Source of the DNA: Oscillospiraceae bacterium
Lineage (GTDB): Bacteria > Bacillota > Clostridia > Oscillospirales > Ruminococcaceae
Length of the DNA stretch: 18,513 bases
NCBI GenBank assembly: GCA_020024185.1
Contig: JAHHUD010000028.1
Span: 1 to 18,513 of the forward strand
Reading direction: 5' to 3'
Position numbers and translations under genes: made by a program. Positions 7,993 through 15,915 of this stretch are shown here, in pieces. Below the pieces are notes generated by a model. It ran no database searches. It was not told the DNA's origin and worked only from the letters and a program-made list of their open reading frames with translations. Positions within the stretch are counted from its first letter, which is position 1, and every line of letters begins with the position of its first letter.

Positions 7993-8745
7993 ATGAATAA
8001 ACCATTAATTGAAGCATGCGTTGACTCTTACGCATCATGTATAAATGCTGCAAAAGCTGGCGCAGATAGATTAGAACTTTGTTCACATCTTGTTATAGGT
8101 GGTACAACACCTTCACCAATCGTTTTTAAACAGGTTCAAAGAGAAACTGATGTAAAAATCAATGTTTTAATTCGTCCACGTTTTGGTGACTTCCTTTACA
8201 CAGAAGATGAAATGGAACTTATGTGTGAAGAAATTAAAATATTCAGAGATTTGGGTGCAAACGGAGTTGTTATTGGTGCACTTACTCCAGAAGGAGATCT
8301 CGACATTGAAAAAATGAAGAGAATGATGGCATGTGCTGGTGATATGGACGTTACACTTCACCGTGCATTTGACATGACACGTGACCCACTTAAAACTTTA
8401 GAACAAGCAATTGAATTAGGTTGCAAAACAATTCTCACATCTGGACAACAGAGCGATGTTGTTGCAGGTAAAGAATTACTTAAAGAAGTTTATGAAAAAG
8501 CTGCAGGCAGAATTGATATTATGGCTGGCTGTGGTGTTAAAAAATGGAATATTCAAGAAATCCATGACTACACAGGCATCAAAGTATTCCACACAACAGG
8601 TAGAAAAGGTGCTCTTGATAGTGGCATGATTTATAGAAAGAAAGAAGTTGCAATGGGATTGCCATCACTTTCTGAATACGAAATCTGGCAGACAGATGAA
8701 AATGAATTCAGAGAATGTGCAGAAATTGTTCACTCTTTTGAATAA
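7993..8745 (+). CDS. cutC: CutC family TIM-barrel protein
   Basis: 250 aa, the normal size for CutC (PF03932). Hallmarks are the N-terminal EACVDSYASCINAAKAGADRLELCS, the segment VLIRPRFGDFLYTEDE, the strand VTLHRAFDMTRDP (around residues 120-132), and LTSGQQSDVVAG. It lies 14 bp after the aminopeptidase gene with its own GGAG site, so it is almost certainly co-transcribed with the peptide importer. The family was named for copper tolerance in E. coli, but the fold is that of a metabolic enzyme and the molecular function is unsettled. No copper pump, chaperone or copper regulator is in the window. The cysteines seen (residue 9, 16 and others) do not form an obvious copper-binding CxxC motif. 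An enzymatic role in the peptide or amino-sugar metabolism of this locus is an inference. Confidence 0.9.
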   Translation: MNKPLIEACVDSYASCINAAKAGADRLELCSHLVIGGTTPSPIVFKQVQRETDVKINVLIRPRFGDFLYTEDEMELMCEEIKIFRDLGANGVVIGALTPEGDLDIEKMKRMMACAGDMDVTLHRAFDMTRDPLKTLEQAIELGCKTILTSGQQSDVVAGKELLKEVYEKAAGRIDIMAGCGVKKWNIQEIHDYTGIKVFHTTGRKGALDSGMIYRKKEVAMGLPSLSEYEIWQTDENEFRECAEIVHSFE

Positions 8746-8762
8746 TAAATATATTTCATAAG

Positions 8763-8847
8763 TACTTAATGGTCAGTGAAACTACTGGTTTCTGACAAGT
8801 AGATATTTAAAAGACAAGTTCACTGAAAAAGCGAGCTTGTCTTTTTT
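8763..8847 (+). ncRNA. Structured RNA ending in an intrinsic terminator, downstream of cutC
   Basis: First stem-loop: TACTT (8763-8767), GTCAG (8772-8776) and AAAC (8779-8782) pair with the unbroken run GTTTCTGACAAGTA (8788-8801), giving 14 pairs with a 4-nt and a 2-nt bulge on the 5' side. Second: AAAAGACAAG (8809-8818) pairs with CTTGTCTTTT (8836-8845) and runs into T residues, a good intrinsic terminator. Its loop contains TTCACTGA (8819-8826), complementary to TCAGTGAA (8773-8780) in the first stem, so the two hairpins can form a pseudoknot or an alternative fold. This may simply end the cutC operon, or regulate read-through into the next gene. Confidence 0.55.
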
Positions 8848-8871
8848 AATAAAATAATAAAGAAATTTATA

Positions 8872-8886
8872 CTGTTATATTAACAG
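8872..8886. promoter_or_regulatory. 15-bp palindrome just upstream of the transglutaminase-like gene
   Basis: CTGTTA-TAT-TAACAG is a perfect palindrome ending next to the ribosome binding site GGAAGGG. It could be an operator, or a small hairpin near the start codon. It also contains a TG-n-TATATT that resembles an extended -10 box, but a start from there would leave almost no leader, so no promoter is claimed. Confidence 0.3.
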
Positions 8887-8899
8887 GAAGGGTAAAAGT

Positions 8900-11446
8900 A
8901 TGATTTTTTCAGAAAAAATTGTAAAATCAGCACAAGATAAATTTGATGCGTTGCTTGATAAAGCAGGTGAAGTTAAAAAGCAAGAAATACTTACTGCAAT
9001 TGCAAACGCAGAAAAAACAGAAAATGAAGATGTTATTTTTGCTGTAAAATGGCTTTATGCGTATAGTCCGTTAAGCGACATGGCAAATTATCCATTTGAA
9101 TTGTTTTTGTCAACAGCTCAACATGGAGTATTCCTGAGAGAAAACTCTCCATTTGCAAAAGATATTCCTGAAGATATATTCCTTAATTATGTTTTACATA
9201 TAAGAATTAACGAAGAAGAACTTTGTGATTGTCGTAAATTATTCTATAATATTCTTGCAGACAGAGTTAATAACTTATCTATGCACGATGCTATTATTGA
9301 AACAAACTACTGGAATGCAGAAAATGTTATGTATCAGCTTACAGACAGCCGTACAATTTCTGCTCTTGGAGCATATTACTCAGCATATGGTCGTTGTGGC
9401 GAAGAATCTAATTTTGGTGTAAATGTTTATCGTGCTTTAGGTATTCCTGCAAGACAAATTTATACACCAAGATGGGCTCACTGTGATGACAACCACGCAT
9501 GGGTTGAAGTATATTGTGACGGAAAATGGCACTTCCTTGGTGCTTGTGAACCAGAAGAAGTTCTCAATAAAGGTTGGTTTACAAACGCATCAAGCCGTGC
9601 AATGCTTATACATAGCCGTTGTTTTGGCGATATTTCTGGTGAAGAAATTATCTCAAAAGTTGGTATGACAGCATTTCTTAATAACTTAAAATTATATGCT
9701 GTTACAAAGAAAATTACTGTTGTTGTTAAAGATACACAAGGTAATCTTGTAAAAGATGCACAGGTTAGCTTTGGTATTCTTAACTACTCCAACATATTTA
9801 ACAGTGCAATTCTTCTTACAGATGAAAATGGACAAGCAAGCCTTACTTGTGGTCTCGGTAGCTTGAATATTCATGTTAAAAAAGGTGATATCTATTGTGA
9901 AAAAATGATTTTCACACCAGATGTTGATACAGTTGAAATTGTTTTGAAAAATGATACAATTGAAAATGATGTTTGGGAAAATTTTGTTGCTATTGCACCA
10001 AAAGACCAGATTGTAAACGGTGTAAAACCAACAGAAGAACAAAAAGAAATTTGTCAAAAGAAAACAGATGCAGCAAATGCAAAAAGAGAACAACGTGTTG
10101 CAGATATGTTCTGTGAAGAAAAAGCAAGAGCAGTTGTTGAAAAATATGGTTACTCTGAAGAAATATATAACGTTCTTTTTGAAAGTAGAAGTAATTTGAA
10201 TAATTTGATTGAATTCTTGTCTGATGAAGCATTTTCATCAGTAGAAAAAGAAAAAATTATTCTTACATTGTCTAAAAAAGATAGAAGAGATGTTGATACA
10301 GATGTTCTCAGAGAAGCTCTTACACTTACAAGAGAATATAAATGTGATGATGAAGATATGTTCTATAAATATATTGTTTGTCCACGTGCATTCCTTGAAC
10401 CACTTTCAAAATATAGACAGTTTATTCTCGATTTCTTCACAGAAGAAGAAAAATCAGAATTCCGTGCAAATCCAAAATCTGTATGGGAATATATCAACAA
10501 CAACATTGGTTTTAACTCAGATATTGAATATGGTCAAATTGTTACACTTCCAATTGGTGCACTTACAGTTAAAAATGCAAGCTTGCGCTCAAAGAGAATT
10601 TTATTTGTTGCAATTTGCCGTACTTTAGGTATTGCATCAAGAATGAACCCACTTAATGAACTTGCAGAATACTTAGAAAATGGTAAATTTGTTGCTGTTG
10701 AAGTATTGGAAAAAGGTAACTGCACAATCGTATTTGAAAAAGAAACAGAAGAAACATGGCAATACTATCCAGATTTCTCTATTGGTTTACTTGTAAATGG
10801 TGAGTATCAAACATTAGAACTTTCTGAGGAAAACTGGAATGGTAATGAGCTCACAATTTCTGTTACATCTGGTCAGTATCGTGTAATTACAGACAATCGT
10901 TTGCCAAATGGTAACCTTTTTGCAAGCAAATATCATTTTGAAATTAAAGATGGAGAAACAAAACATCTTAAACTCCAAAAATATCAAGCAAACCTTTCTG
11001 AAATGCTTGATAACTTTGACCTTGATGAATTTAAGCTTTATGATGAAAATGGTAATGTAGTTCTCGGTAGCGAAGTTACAAAAAATAAAGCAGTTCTTAT
11101 GTGGCTTGAAGAAGGCAGAGAGCCAACAGAACATCTTCTTAATGAAATGCTTGACCAAACAGAAGACTTTAAAGAAACATCTGCTGATATAATATTTATT
11201 GTTAAAGATAAATCTGCATTGGAAAATGCAAAAGTTAAGTTGGTTCTTGATACATTCCCAAGAATTAAAGTTTACTACGATAGCTTTGTTCCAAATGTGG
11301 AAACTATTGCAAGAAGAATGTATGTTGACCCAGATAAATTACCACTTGTTATTGTTACAACAAAAGAGCTTAATGCAGTTTATGCTTGCAGCGGTTATAA
11401 TGTTGGTAGTGGTGATATGATTATCAAAATTTGCAATAACTTTTAA
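8900..11446 (+). CDS. Large transglutaminase-like protein with two transglutaminase-fold modules
   Basis: 848 aa, with no signal peptide or membrane helix, so cytoplasmic. A helical N-terminal part (about 1-145) leads into a transglutaminase core with Cys166 in GRCGEES and His199 in DNHAWVEVY; the third triad position falls in GACEPE (216-219 region), where a Glu replaces the usual Asp. A beta-sandwich resembling carboxypeptidase regulatory or Ig-like repeats follows (about 275-350), then a charged helical linker. A second transglutaminase-like segment (about 525-640) has the pattern RTLGIASRMNP but no Cys-His pair I can place, so it is probably inactive. The last 115 residues resemble a thioredoxin fold without CxxC. 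Proteins with this arrangement and the same GACEPE motif occur in other anaerobes and are of unknown substrate. Hydrolysis of an amide bond in a peptide is the likely chemistry. SD GGAAGGG supports the start. Confidence 0.85.
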   Translation: MIFSEKIVKSAQDKFDALLDKAGEVKKQEILTAIANAEKTENEDVIFAVKWLYAYSPLSDMANYPFELFLSTAQHGVFLRENSPFAKDIPEDIFLNYVLHIRINEEELCDCRKLFYNILADRVNNLSMHDAIIETNYWNAENVMYQLTDSRTISALGAYYSAYGRCGEESNFGVNVYRALGIPARQIYTPRWAHCDDNHAWVEVYCDGKWHFLGACEPEEVLNKGWFTNASSRAMLIHSRCFGDISGEEIISKVGMTAFLNNLKLYAVTKKITVVVKDTQGNLVKDAQVSFGILNYSNIFNSAILLTDENGQASLTCGLGSLNIHVKKGDIYCEKMIFTPDVDTVEIVLKNDTIENDVWENFVAIAPKDQIVNGVKPTEEQKEICQKKTDAANAKREQRVADMFCEEKARAVVEKYGYSEEIYNVLFESRSNLNNLIEFLSDEAFSSVEKEKIILTLSKKDRRDVDTDVLREALTLTREYKCDDEDMFYKYIVCPRAFLEPLSKYRQFILDFFTEEEKSEFRANPKSVWEYINNNIGFNSDIEYGQIVTLPIGALTVKNASLRSKRILFVAICRTLGIASRMNPLNELAEYLENGKFVAVEVLEKGNCTIVFEKETEETWQYYPDFSIGLLVNGEYQTLELSEENWNGNELTISVTSGQYRVITDNRLPNGNLFASKYHFEIKDGETKHLKLQKYQANLSEMLDNFDLDEFKLYDENGNVVLGSEVTKNKAVLMWLEEGREPTEHLLNEMLDQTEDFKETSADIIFIVKDKSALENAKVKLVLDTFPRIKVYYDSFVPNVETIARRMYVDPDKLPLVIVTTKELNAVYACSGYNVGSGDMIIKICNNF

Positions 11447-11450
11447 TATT

Positions 11451-11482
11451 AAAAGAGCCTGAAAAATTCAGGCTCTTTTTTT
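11451..11482 (+). terminator. Strong intrinsic terminator, probably bidirectional
   Basis: AAAAGAGCCTGAA (11451-11463) pairs perfectly with TTCAGGCTCTTTT (11467-11479) around an AAA loop and runs into seven T residues. It starts 4 bp after the transglutaminase-like gene. The A run at its left end makes it usable on the minus strand too, for the convergent MFS gene. Confidence 0.92.
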
Positions 11483-11497
11483 GCTTAAAATTATTGG

Positions 11498-11531
11498 TTT
11501 AATATTATATTTAATAAAATATAATATTAAA
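11498..11531. repeat. Perfect 15-bp all-AT inverted repeat between convergent genes
   Basis: TTTAATATTATATTT (11498-11512) and AAATATAATATTAAA (11517-11531) are exact reverse complements with a 4-nt loop. It contains no G or C. It lies about 60 bp beyond the stop codon of the MFS gene on the minus strand and could help end that transcript, or extrude as a cruciform in supercoiled DNA. Confidence 0.5.
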
Positions 11532-11590
11532 AATAAATTATGAAATATAAAATATTTATGAAAAAGTAATATTTTGTGTGTGATTTAATA

Positions 11591-12820
11591 TTATTTAAGC
11601 TTATTAAATTTCTCGTTTCGACCAAATACAAAATATATTAAAACAGCACTTAAAAGATATAAGACAACAGTTATATAATATGGCATATTATAACTTATAG
11701 CCATCATGATGACACCGCCAACTTGTGTGCCTAAAGCTCTGAAAAGGTTATCTGTTAGAGAGAATATACTGCTCATAATTGTTCTGTCTTTTTCTTCCAC
11801 AAGGTCCATTGCCATACTGCTTAAAACCGGGTTTGCCATATTCATAAGAGTATTTCTGAAAAAGAAGCTTATCGCCATCATAAAAGCTCCTTGTGGAAAT
11901 GAGATTGAAATAAGAAATGGAATGGATAAAAGCTGACATAATAAAACAAATTTAACACGTCCTAATTTTTTGCTTAAAATAGGAATAAGAAGTCCTCCAA
12001 TAACAGTGCCAAACTGTGCAAATGCCATTATAGAGCCAACAACACTATCAGATACATTAAGGCTATGTTTTATGTAAACACTGAAAAATGGGACAATTAA
12101 GCCGGCTCCAAGACCTATAAAAGCAGTTTTTACCATATATAATATGCTATCACGATTTAAAACACGTACATAATCTTTAAGGTGATTTCCAGAACTATTT
12201 TTATTTTCATCATCATTATCAAAATTTATTTTTGATATAGCAAATAAAGAGGTTGCAAAAATGCAAAAACCCAGGTTCAATACCATTTTGCTACCAAAAA
12301 CTTCGCCACCATAAATAGAAAACGTATCAGATAGTTTGCCAAACAAAAAGCTACCTGCAAACATGGCAATGTTATTTAACACAAATGAGGCAGAGAAAAT
12401 ACCAACAACTGTATCATCATCACTATATTTTTTATAAAATGGTGCTTGGATAACAACAAATACAGCCTGTGCAACACCAAATAAGAAAGATGTAGCCTGC
12501 ATAATTGGAATATATGTTATATTTACAAAACAAAATCCAGAAAATATCATTGATAAAAAGGCGATGAACAATGATTTTTTTGTACCGAGTGTTTGAACTA
12601 ACATAATTGCAAAAAATGCACCAATTGAGTTTCCAAGAATTCTTACGGAAAGTAAGTTTCCGATTATAACTTCTGAAAAACCTATATTTTTATAATATAT
12701 ACCAAGCATAACACTTAGCACAGACATAATAATCCCGTTCATAAAAATGCATGACATGAACCACTGGACATTTTTATTTGCATTACTTATTATGCCTATA
12801 AAGTCTTTTAGTATTCGCAT
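11591..12820 (-). CDS. MFS transporter
   Basis: 409 aa, about 12 hydrophobic segments, the normal size and make-up of a major facilitator. It would move a small solute across the membrane by proton or solute coupling; the substrate cannot be read from the sequence. A charged central loop (NFDNDDENKNSSGNHLKDYVR, about residues 200-220) separates the two six-helix halves. The start is supported by AAAGGAG (complement of 12830-12836) 9 nt upstream of the ATG. The gene follows the ROK repressor on the same strand, 82 bp away with a hairpin between, so the repressor probably governs it. An export role (drug, peptide or sugar efflux) is as possible as uptake. Confidence 0.88.
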   Translation of the reverse strand: MRILKDFIGIISNANKNVQWFMSCIFMNGIIMSVLSVMLGIYYKNIGFSEVIIGNLLSVRILGNSIGAFFAIMLVQTLGTKKSLFIAFLSMIFSGFCFVNITYIPIMQATSFLFGVAQAVFVVIQAPFYKKYSDDDTVVGIFSASFVLNNIAMFAGSFLFGKLSDTFSIYGGEVFGSKMVLNLGFCIFATSLFAISKINFDNDDENKNSSGNHLKDYVRVLNRDSILYMVKTAFIGLGAGLIVPFFSVYIKHSLNVSDSVVGSIMAFAQFGTVIGGLLIPILSKKLGRVKFVLLCQLLSIPFLISISFPQGAFMMAISFFFRNTLMNMANPVLSSMAMDLVEEKDRTIMSSIFSLTDNLFRALGTQVGGVIMMAISYNMPYYITVVLYLLSAVLIYFVFGRNEKFNKLK

Positions 12821-12863
12821 GATATTTTGCTCCTTTAAAATTTAATTAAAAATATACAGCATA

Positions 12864-12893
12864 AAATCTCCTGGATATAAATCCAAGAGATTT
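12864..12893 (-). terminator. Hairpin between the ROK and MFS genes
   Basis: Positions 12864-12876 pair with 12881-12893 (13 positions, one of which is a G-T wobble when read on the minus strand), loop of 4. It starts 10 bp after the ROK stop codon. On the minus strand the 3' arm ends in only four T residues, so termination may be partial, leaving some MFS expression from the ROK promoter. Confidence 0.55.
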
Positions 12894-12902
12894 CAAGTTT
12901 AA

Positions 12903-14069
12903 TTATATGTAATTTAAGTCTCCGATTAAGTTTGTAATAAACATATCTGATGCAATTATAGCACTGCCAGTTGCAGCAACATTGTTTACATCTTTTGTTA
13001 TCATAACATTTATATGGTTGTTTTTACTTTGTATAAAATCAGATATACAATCTTTAAGTATGGGCTCCATAGTTTCCACAACATGACCACTTGCCATAAT
13101 AGAAACCGGATTATAACAACCTTCAAGAATATTAAGAGCAAGGGTAAAAGAATATTTGAAATGAGAAATTATATCTTTAGCCCAATTTTTATTTTGATAA
13201 TAAGCATTTAAAATATCTACCAGACAATTAATAGAACTGTCATATTGTTTTGCAGTTTGAATAAGGAATTTATCTGACAATCTTGTCTGAATACAACCTT
13301 TGTTACCACAGTCACATAGTATGCCGTTAGGCTCCAGAGTAATATGCCCGATTTCACCAGCACCATTATCAAACCCACGAACAAGTTTTCCTTGACTTAA
13401 AGCCGCAGAGCTAACACCGTTACTTATTATAAGCATGGCACAATCAATATTATTTGGAATTTTATGGATATGCTTTTCTCCGATAACTCTTGCTTTGGCA
13501 TCATTTTCAACAACAACAGGTTTTTTGAATAATGGTTGTAATAATTTTGCTATATCTTGATTTTTCCACTGGAGCTGAGTTGAAAAAGATATAATATTTG
13601 TTCTGTTATCTACAATACCAGGGATACTCACACCAATTCCAATAATTTTTTCATAAGGAATATTATAATCCGACAAAAGTTGTATAGATTCCTGATAAAT
13701 AATATTAGCAAGTTCATCAAGAGAATGATTACATATATCGTATTTTTTTGAACTTGAAGCAACATAATCTTTGTGAAAATCAATAATCACAAATCTTAAA
13801 AGCTGACTTTTTATTTCTATGCCAATAGAGTAAGCACTGTTTTTTACAGTATTGAGCATAATTGCGTGCCTACCAATACCTTTTGAAAATGTATCAGTTT
13901 CAATAATAAAACCTTTTGATATTAATAGAGAAGCAATTCTAGTAATACTCGTTGGGCTCATATTTGTTTTTTTAGCAAGCTCAATTCTTGGTGCGGGCTT
14001 GTTTTCCAAAAGAGCATCTAAAAATAGTTTGATATTATTTTGTTTTATGATTTCTTGGTCTTTTTTCAA
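12903..14069 (-). CDS. ROK-family transcriptional repressor
   Basis: 388 aa, normal for ROK regulators (NagC/Mlc/XylR type). An N-terminal winged helix-turn-helix (about residues 25-55: RIELAKKTNMSPTSITRIAS) precedes the sugar-kinase-like ROK domain. The zinc site is complete: His242 and Cys252, Cys254, Cys259 in GHITLEPNGILCDCGNKGC. Asp190 in the VVENDAKA segment corresponds to the catalytic Asp of ROK kinases. The phosphate-binding glycine motif is degenerate (ISNGVSSAALSQG), so it is a sensor rather than a kinase. The start codon is TTG, chosen because AGGAG sits 6 nt upstream and no in-frame ATG precedes it before a stop. ROK repressors usually respond to sugars or amino-sugars. Here it is divergent from the M81 peptidase gene and upstream of the MFS gene, the likely targets. 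Confidence 0.9.
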   Translation of the reverse strand: MKKDQEIIKQNNIKLFLDALLENKPAPRIELAKKTNMSPTSITRIASLLISKGFIIETDTFSKGIGRHAIMLNTVKNSAYSIGIEIKSQLLRFVIIDFHKDYVASSSKKYDICNHSLDELANIIYQESIQLLSDYNIPYEKIIGIGVSIPGIVDNRTNIISFSTQLQWKNQDIAKLLQPLFKKPVVVENDAKARVIGEKHIHKIPNNIDCAMLIISNGVSSAALSQGKLVRGFDNGAGEIGHITLEPNGILCDCGNKGCIQTRLSDKFLIQTAKQYDSSINCLVDILNAYYQNKNWAKDIISHFKYSFTLALNILEGCYNPVSIMASGHVVETMEPILKDCISDFIQSKNNHINVMITKDVNNVAATGSAIIASDMFITNLIGDLNYI

Positions 14070-14075
14070 AACTAA

Positions 14076-14080
14076 CTCCT
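14076..14080 (-). promoter_or_regulatory. Ribosome binding site fixing the TTG start of the ROK gene
   Basis: The minus strand reads AGGAG, six bases (TTAGTT), then TTG at 14069-14067. This spacing and strength support TTG as the real start. Confidence 0.75.
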
Positions 14081-14119
14081 GTATATGAAATTTTTAACGA
14101 TAAATTAAATATAAGTTTA

Positions 14120-14148
14120 ATTATAGATTAGACTAGATTTTATTACAA
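14120..14148 (-). promoter_or_regulatory. Candidate promoter of the ROK gene
   Basis: On the minus strand TTGTAA (complement of 14143-14148) and TATAAT (complement of 14120-14125) are spaced by 17 bp. The -10 is perfect and the -35 matches 4 of 6. The leader would be about 40-45 nt. Confidence 0.65.
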
Positions 14149-14241
14149 TGATAAAATGTATATATATTAATTTTTGTGAAAATAGTCATAAATTCGATAA
14201 AAAATTTGTACATAAATTTTTAAAGAATACTTTTTTTCATG

Positions 14242-14270
14242 TTGACAAAATATTTATTTTGTGTGATATT
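14242..14270 (+). promoter_or_regulatory. Candidate promoter of the M81 peptidase gene with embedded operator-like palindrome
   Basis: A perfect -35 TTGACA (14242-14247) and GATATT (14265-14270) are spaced by 17 bp, with the extended -10 TG at 14262-14263. The spacer holds a perfect palindrome, ACAAAATA-TT-TATTTTGT (14245-14262), overlapping the -35. This is a textbook position for a repressor; the divergent ROK protein is the natural candidate, though no binding is shown. Confidence 0.65.
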
Positions 14271-14311
14271 TAATAACAATGAAAATCGAAATAAATAAGT
14301 GAGGACTTAAT

Positions 14312-15805
14312 ATGAAACGTGTATTAGTTGCAGCAATGCATCATGAATCAAACTCATTTAACCCAATTGTTGCAAATGAAAATGACTTTAAAGTTATTAG
14401 AGGCAAAGAATTTTTTGATAACATAAGGGAAAATGACTCTCTTTCTGGTGTTGTAAAAACACTTATGGACGCAGGATATGAAGTTGTTCCAGCAGTATCT
14501 GCAAGAGCAGTGCCAAACGGAGAAGTTGATTATGATTTCTATCAAAGAATAAAGACAGAAATCATAAATATTGCAAAAGAAGAAAATGCAAAAAAGCCTT
14601 TGGATGCAATAACTCTTTCTTTGCACGGTTCAATGAGAATTAAAAAACAGGGGGAAGCAGAAGGCTATTTGCTTGAAGAACTGAGAGCGATTTTCCCAAA
14701 TATTCCAATTTTTTCATCTCTTGATATGCACACAACAATGACAAGTCGTATGCATGATAACTGTGACGGTTTTGTTGGATATAAATGCGCACCACACACA
14801 GATTGTTTTGAAACAGGTGAACATGCAGCAAGAATGACAATCGCTGCATTGGAAAAGGGAATTAAAGCAAAATCTGCATGGGTAAGAGTGCCAATTATAA
14901 TTGCAGGTGAGCAGTCTTCAACAACTGTTGAACCTATGATTACACTTATAAATGAACTTAGAGAAACAGAAAAGAAACCTGGTATTTTAGCAACTTCTTA
15001 TCTTATGGGATTTCCATGGGCAGACAATGAAGACAGTTCTGTTGCTGTTTATGTTGTTGCACAGACACAAGAACAAGCAGATGAAGAAGCTGTTCGTCTT
15101 GCAGAATTTATCTGGTCAAAAAGACATGATTTCTGTTTCCAGACAGAAACATATAGTGAAGAAGAGACTCTTAATATTGCTTTTGAGGCTGTTAAAAATG
15201 GTCAAACACCAGTATATATTTCAGACTCAGGAGATAACCCAACAGCTGGCTCATCTTCAGACTGTACAGCTTTCTTAAAAAGAATAATGGACGACCCACG
15301 CACAAAAGAACTTAACACACCGGTTCTTTATGGTGGTATTTATGACCCAGAAGCTACAAAACAGTGTGAAGGAAAAGTAGGACAAGAAATTACACTTACA
15401 TTCGGTGCAAAATTTGATACAAAAACAACTTCTCCAATAACAGCAACAGGTGTTGTTAAAAACTATATCAAAGATTGGTCATTGGATGGAGGACTTATGA
15501 AGAGTGATGTTGCATTATTTAATGTAAATGGTGTTGACCTCATACTTGGTGAAAAACACATAGGATATGCTTCCTCTCACGTATTTATGGATTTGGGCGG
15601 AGACCCATCAGAAAGAGATATTGTTGTTTGCAAAGTTGGTTATCTTGGAGACCATCATGAACAGTTTGCAAAACGTGCAATAATGGCTCTTACAAAAGGT
15701 AGCACAAACGAAGACCTTAAAACTTTAGATTATAAATTAGTTCCACGACCATTGTTTCCGCTTGATGATGATTTTGAATTTGATGCTAAGTCTAATCTAA
15801 AATAA
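14312..15805 (+). CDS. M81 family metallopeptidase (MlrC/microcystinase C type)
   Basis: 497 aa, typical for the family, with an N-terminal DUF1485-type domain and a C-terminal MlrC domain. The N-terminus has the hallmark HHESNSFNP. The putative zinc ligands are Asp138 and His140 in SLDMH and His162 in APHTD, matching the positions reported for MlrC of microcystin degraders; LHGSM (His105) and EAEG are also conserved. The C-terminal half has SDSGDNPTAGSSSD (near residue 310) and KVGYLGDHHEQF. MlrC cleaves linear microcystin and tetrapeptide products at the unusual Adda residue, but most relatives have unknown substrates and microcystin is unlikely here. No signal peptide is present, so it acts in the cytoplasm, perhaps on imported non-standard peptides or amidated small molecules. 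GAGGA lies 6 nt before the ATG. Confidence 0.88.
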   Translation: MKRVLVAAMHHESNSFNPIVANENDFKVIRGKEFFDNIRENDSLSGVVKTLMDAGYEVVPAVSARAVPNGEVDYDFYQRIKTEIINIAKEENAKKPLDAITLSLHGSMRIKKQGEAEGYLLEELRAIFPNIPIFSSLDMHTTMTSRMHDNCDGFVGYKCAPHTDCFETGEHAARMTIAALEKGIKAKSAWVRVPIIIAGEQSSTTVEPMITLINELRETEKKPGILATSYLMGFPWADNEDSSVAVYVVAQTQEQADEEAVRLAEFIWSKRHDFCFQTETYSEEETLNIAFEAVKNGQTPVYISDSGDNPTAGSSSDCTAFLKRIMDDPRTKELNTPVLYGGIYDPEATKQCEGKVGQEITLTFGAKFDTKTTSPITATGVVKNYIKDWSLDGGLMKSDVALFNVNGVDLILGEKHIGYASSHVFMDLGGDPSERDIVVCKVGYLGDHHEQFAKRAIMALTKGSTNEDLKTLDYKLVPRPLFPLDDDFEFDAKSNLK

Positions 15806-15823
15806 TCGTATTTAATTAAGTGA

Positions 15824-15854
15824 AAAAATACCTTCCTATAAGGAGGGTATTTTT
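15824..15854 (+). terminator. Intrinsic terminator after the M81 gene
   Basis: Positions 15824-15836 pair with 15842-15854 (13 pairs, one G-U, loop of 5), ending in TTTTT. It begins 18 bp after the stop codon. Confidence 0.88.
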
Positions 15855-15915
15855 GTGCGTTATATAATATATAAAATAGCAAATAAATATATTTAGAATA
15901 ATATTTATAAAATAG

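Noticed and set aside
8763..8847. Match to a known riboswitch or T-box
   Set aside because: No T-box TGGNACC-type core and none of the purine, fluoride, SAM, cyclic-di-GMP or guanidine consensus cores could be found by eye.
9692..10238. Minus-strand frames of 133 and 82 codons inside the transglutaminase-like gene
   Set aside because: The translations are Phe/Cys/Asn- and Leu/Phe-rich with no family resemblance, and the plus-strand gene is continuous across them.
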